Positions 59,812 to 64,000 of a stretch of 64,000 bases of DNA are shown here, piece after piece (position 1 is the first letter of the stretch; every line of letters begins with the position of its first letter). Origin of the DNA: Sarcocystis neurona (taxonomy: Eukaryota; Apicomplexa; Conoidasida; Eucoccidiorida; Sarcocystidae). The position numbers and the translations under genes are program-made. The notes beneath the pieces are model-generated. The model saw nothing but the letters and a program-made list of their open reading frames with translations. It made no database searches and was not told the origin of the DNA. The stretch is from contig KL647312.1 in the NCBI GenBank assembly GCA_000727475.1, positions 310,001 to 374,000 of the forward strand, given 5' to 3'.

Positions 59812-62800
59812 ATGGGGGTGGTACGGACAATGGTCACGACGCTGTTCCTCAGCGCGTGGCTGATGGTGCATGCAGTTTTTCTTGCTAATCTTCCTCCAGA
59901 GGAGGCGGTGGAGAAGAAGCTGCTACCTCTACAGATCCGTAAGATTTCTGTGCGAACGCCGGCTCCTCTACTTTCTCACCAGAAACGAGAGTTTGTAGGC
60001 ACCTGCCTCTTACGGCGTGGCACGCACCGAAGCTTTATTGACATCTCTCTACAGAGAGAGGGTGTGTCTTCGTCGATGGCGGTCGACGACGCAGACGAAA
60101 TGCTGCAGTAGCAAGAATTTAGTGTGCAGATGAAACAGCTTCCAGCTGAGCGAAAATTCCTGTCTGCTTGCGCGTCCTCATGGTGCCTAAAGTGGTAACA
60201 TGTGGAGATGTAAACGTCCTCGTACCTATCTCAGCGCCAGTTGTGGTTAGCAGGAAGGATCCACGTGCTGTTAACCCACTAGTGCGGTTCTGTGAAACAC
60301 GCGTATGGCGGTGCACGCAGCAGCATCGGTTTGTTAAAACGGAGGAAATCTTTGAACAGTGCTTAGTGCGTGCATTCTTAAGCGCTTGAGATAGGCAATT
60401 AAAGCAGAGAGTGTCACGAAACCTTCGCAGAGGTGTATGCGGAGTATCGCACATTGTGTAGCCCGTCGTGCAACCGTATCCTCCGTCCGCACCACGACTT
60501 TCGATCGTCGCCGCAAAGTTCAAGGTGCAGCAAAACACAGGTAGTATGTGCACGCCTACCTCTATGTATTTGCCTTGCGCGTGATCCAATATTTTGGAAG
60601 GGGTTTACGACCTTCGTGCACGTGTAGGCATTTGGGTACAAAGGTGTTCGCCTGTCTGCCCAGCTCACTCGAGGTAGACAAATGCACATACACACACCAG
60701 GACATTCTTGGTGCCCGTTGTATCCTCCTGTGAAGCAGCGCTTCCGTACGTGCCCTGGGAATGCGTGTTCACTGTAAGAGTCCGTTGCCTTCATCTGCAG
60801 TCCACCGGGAGACGGCGGGTTTCGCACGTAGGCGCACTTGTTCGTTTTCTTCTTTTTTTGATCTAGCCCAGGGCAAAGACACACATAAGGACGTTGGTCT
60901 TTTTGATCGTCGTCGTCTTTTTTTTCGCCACTCTGTGTTGTGGTCTTCGTCGGAGTCCTCTTGTGTGGGTTTTTTCCTTTCGTTTTTCACCGACTGTGCC
61001 CTGTGAAGGGTGGACGGTAAACACTGAAGAGTTCCCTGCTGCGCTGTGCTGTCTGGACGCAGCGTCGGTCTTCCATATGCCTTGGTTTCGAACGCTGGTG
61101 TCCAACCACATGAACGTGGAGATGCTTCGCTTCTCTACAACTTCGGCGCCGCAGCAGCAGTCCAGTTCGTCGGTGTGGACGGCCCTCTTCCCAAGCAGTG
61201 GCACCAGCAGCCCAGGAGGACGCGGCAACCGTTTTGTGAGCTATTCGTCCCGCAGCAAAGCAGCTTCGGGAGCTGCAGCAGTGCCCGACAGAAATGCGGA
61301 AGACTGGTTGCGGCCTCTCTCGTGGGCCGTTACCGCCATGACCATGGCCGAGTGGCTAACTTTCTCGTGAGCGACTACGGGGAAAGAGAAAGACAGATTC
61401 AAGCAGATTTTCCGTAGGGCACAGCGGCCGTTTGAAGCCGTTTTCGTAGACCGCAGAGAGGCTGTTGTCTTGTACTAAGCCGATTCTCTGGTTGTGTAGC
61501 TGTTAAACAGGGTGGTGTTTCAGTTGCAGCAGGGCTACTCCGCCATAGAGCATCGATTTCTTTTAACACGCAGAACGGCTGCTTTTGTGGCAAGGGGACT
61601 GTCCTCCTGCAGTTAAGGGTGTCCTATGCTGCAGTACGGAAATTAATTTGTTCCCCCACTTCTGATACTCTTGCTGTACAGAGTAGAATGTGTGGCATAT
61701 TTTAGTGCCCGTAGGCGGTACACTTTTATAGCAGCGATTTTTTTTATGTGTTGTTTTCCGCCTACGGAGGGGATTTTCGTGTGAGGCGGCATCTGGTAAC
61801 GAGCCTTCGTCGTCCGATGCCTGCGCGCATGAGACGTACAGTCTCACGATATATTTTTCTTTCAAAGTGTGTTTCTCTTATATTGTATTGCGTGTCACGC
61901 CAGCTTTCGTGCCTGAGGCTTCTGCTGTCACACAGAGTCCATGTGGTCCTCTCCCCCTTAAGTGACTGGCACTCGCAAGAGGGCCACTGCGGTGGGAATC
62001 GGTGGAGTTGTCGACGACCGTCATACGCTGGGTAGATGACTCGGAAAACCGCATGTGTATGCGCGACATATTGATAGTTTGACACTGCTGAAGAGCTCCT
62101 TTGAAGAACTTGTTGAGATTTCGTCTTCTGCTTTGTCGTGCCTGCGCTGCGCGATGATGGATTACATTTACGACGCTGCATTGTCGCGGTTTCTACACTT
62201 GTACTTTTCTCACACCTCAGAGCAGAAAACTTCTTCAGGAAGCGCCTCAAACAACCACTCCGATACACGTATGCGAAGTCGCCTACCCATTCACATATGT
62301 GTAGATATCTACGTGTGTGTACAGTATGGTTGCGCGTTGTTAGCGTCGTGAGCACAGCGCTGTTTACCACGTCGGTATGACCGGCGTGTCCTGGTGACGC
62401 GCGTGGCATCTGCTGTTTTAGAATGAAGACATTACATGCGTGTACATATAGAGGTGCGTCCAGTGTACCTATCTCTAGATGTTTTGCTACGAAAAAGTGC
62501 CTGTTTGTCATGTTGAGGCCGTTCAGTAGTGTCCCTCTGTGTTGTTTATTCCCCGTTGTCATGTGGGACATTGTTATGCGTTTGTTCGCACCTTGGTTCC
62601 TTCCTAATGCACGCAGGTACTTCGTCTGGCGCGTTCTCTGGCTGACCATTCTGCGGCCGCTGGTGGTGGTAATCTCCTTCATTCTGATTCTCCTTCTCGG
62701 CTTCTACTGCGTCAAGGGCTATTATTACGCTATAGGGTGAGTGACCGCCGCGTGTCTCTGGCCCTGCACAGACATTCCGGTTCTGGTCTACACGCATTCG

Positions 62801-64000
62801 TGCTTGAGAAGAATCTAGACTGTGTAACTAAGGTGCCCCTTCTAGTGGCCGGTACGGCTGGGGAGTCCGTGGGTCACTTGCGTAATGAAGTTAGTATGGA
62901 GGGATGGGGGAGGGGGGGGAGCCGCTGTGTTCCTACCGTGTGCACATCTAGGAGGTCGGTCGCTGTAACAGTAGCGGCGGCAATTAACTCTTCTAACTTC
63001 GTCAGAACAGAATCGTTGCTGAACAGATGGCACCTTGATGCCTTTCCGCATACGCTACTGCTGGGGAGTCGGGAGGATGGTAGCGTAGTCCTTGCGTGCG
63101 TTGTGGTTTGGGGATCGCGCGTTGAGGAGGTCATCGTCGCAAGCGTGCTGCAGGGTGGAGTTCTGATGCTATCGTTGTCTGATTTGGATTGGCGTGCGCA
63201 CTATTCAATTGAATTGTCCAAATTGTCACTACTGTTCTTCTTTGTGTATGTCCGACTATCTACGCATTGCACATACACGTATATTCTACGTTTGGTGTAT
63301 ATGTGTATATGGATGCACATTCGTAATTTCACGCGGCTCGACTGTGCGTATGTAGATTTGTAGCCTACAGAAATTCCAGTGACTCTCTGACGCAACCCTG
63401 TCTGGATCATTATCGTTTTGTGCGAGTTGCCACACTCAGGGCCTCCTCCCTCTCCCCGGATGATTCGTCCGCAGTGCTCCCGTACATAACAGCTGTGGAT
63501 GAGTTCCTACATGCGGCGGGAAAGGAACTACTTTCGTGGAACGGCCGCGTGCTGCGGGGGCTAGACCAGTTGTTGTCTGTTGTATTCACACCCGCGTCAG
63601 TTCTCGAGCGACAGCAACAAGACAGGCAACAGCTGCTCCTGGGGAAAAAGCAGCAAAACACTACAGACATGATGTCTGCAGCTGCTGGCCTTTTCGACCT
63701 TTTGCATAGAGTGCAACTTCTGTTGGGCGGCGGAACGTTTGAAGGCGTCCCTGCAAGTGTCCGACCGAGAGCAGGAGGTATGGAACTGTAAGAGCAACTG
63801 CTGCGTAAATCCAGCAAGCAATCACTGGTGCTGCTTCAGCGGATATAGCCGTTAACTGGGCTAGCGTTGCCTACGTCCAGCAGCGTAGGATTTTGTTTTT
63901 TCTGTACTGCGTAGATGGCGCAACCCAGCTTCTCGAATTGCGAGGAATTACTTACGGGATTTTTCCGAGAGATATACGAGTATCTGAATCGTGTTTCATA
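59812..64000 (+). CDS. Hypothetical membrane protein, 3' end outside window
   Basis: Five exons are proposed: 59812-59938, 61063-61366, 62617-62736, 63371-63777 and 63915-64000 (open at the window edge). Phases 1, 2, 2 and 1 agree at every junction, giving 348 residues so far. Exon 1 encodes a signal-peptide-like start (MGVVRTMVTTLFLSAWLMVH) and ends at a strong GTAAGA donor. Exon 2 is Ser/Ala/Gln-rich and ends in MAEWLTFS. Exon 3 is a basic stretch and a long membrane segment (LTILRPLVVVISFILILLLG). Exon 4 is soluble and helical (YITAVDEFLHAAGKELLSWN, then a glutamine-rich helix and MMSAAAGLFDLLHRVQLLL). Exon 5 continues GATQLLELRGITYGIFPRDI. Exons 2 to 5 are reasonably secure; exon 1 is less so, and an alternative start is ATG 61078 within exon 2. 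The family is not recognised. A minus-strand open frame of 306 codons covers most of the 61367-62616 intron. Confidence 0.55.
61762..62682 (-). other. Long antisense open frame (306 codons)
   Basis: An unbroken minus-strand frame of 306 codons lies almost wholly inside an intron of the plus-strand membrane-protein gene and overlaps 66 bp of its third exon. By my rough estimate for DNA near 50 percent GC, a frame of this length is unlikely by chance in 64 kb (expected count well below 0.1). The translation is rich in Arg, Thr, Ser and His, with no domain, signal peptide or membrane segment I can recognise, and it lacks the acidic residues typical of soluble proteins. It could be a nested gene or a compositional accident. 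Confidence 0.2.

Noticed and set aside
63181..63363. Continuation of the 62737-63363 plus-strand frame as coding
   Set aside because: It begins at a consensus GTGAGT donor and ends in TGTATG-rich sequence; the phase-correct acceptor at 63370 shows that it is an intron.

Overview
The window looks like nuclear DNA of an apicomplexan protist, most likely a coccidian of the Sarcocystidae (inference). The reasons are: GC near 50 percent; intron-rich genes with GT-AG introns, mostly 0.3 to 2.1 kb; (TA)n, (GT)n and CAG tracts confined to introns and intergenic DNA; low coding density; and a very large protein of the kind seen in the RAP/FASTK-like organelle RNA-binding family that is expanded in Apicomplexa. 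No bacterial operon, insertion sequence, CRISPR array, rRNA or convincing tRNA was seen. All gene models were assembled by hand from splice signals, reading phase and family similarity.

Layout. 1-4491 (+): the C-terminal half of cytosolic cysteinyl-tRNA synthetase, entering from the left edge. 7765-11492 (+): a 1091-residue WD40-like protein in two exons. 14417-21164 (-): a six-exon, 1526-residue RAP/FASTK-like protein whose stop codon lies in a triplicated 50-bp repeat carrying AATAAA. 27335-30630 (+): a three-exon TPR protein. 30973-32164 (+): a small, tentative beta-propeller-like gene. 32473-35641 (-): an uncharacterised gene, incompletely resolved, with a triplicated 80-bp segment at its last splice acceptor. 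36279-38890 (+): a two-exon LSD1-type zinc-finger protein, divergent from the previous gene across a promoter region with a perfect inverted repeat. 43704-44552 (+): archease, the tRNA ligase cofactor. 46362-51755 (-): ribosomal protein eL18, fully reconstructed at 187 residues. 59812-64000 (+): a membrane protein that runs off the right edge.

The genes do not form one pathway. Several concern RNA and translation: CysRS charges tRNA-Cys, archease supports tRNA splicing and ligation, eL18 is part of the large ribosomal subunit, and the RAP-family protein probably handles organelle RNA. This is the usual mixed neighbourhood of a protist chromosome. The strongest calls are CysRS, archease and eL18. 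The TPR, zinc-finger and RAP models rest on consistent splice phases. The long gene-poor stretches (21-27 kb, 39-43.5 kb, 52-59.8 kb) contain only scattered exon candidates.
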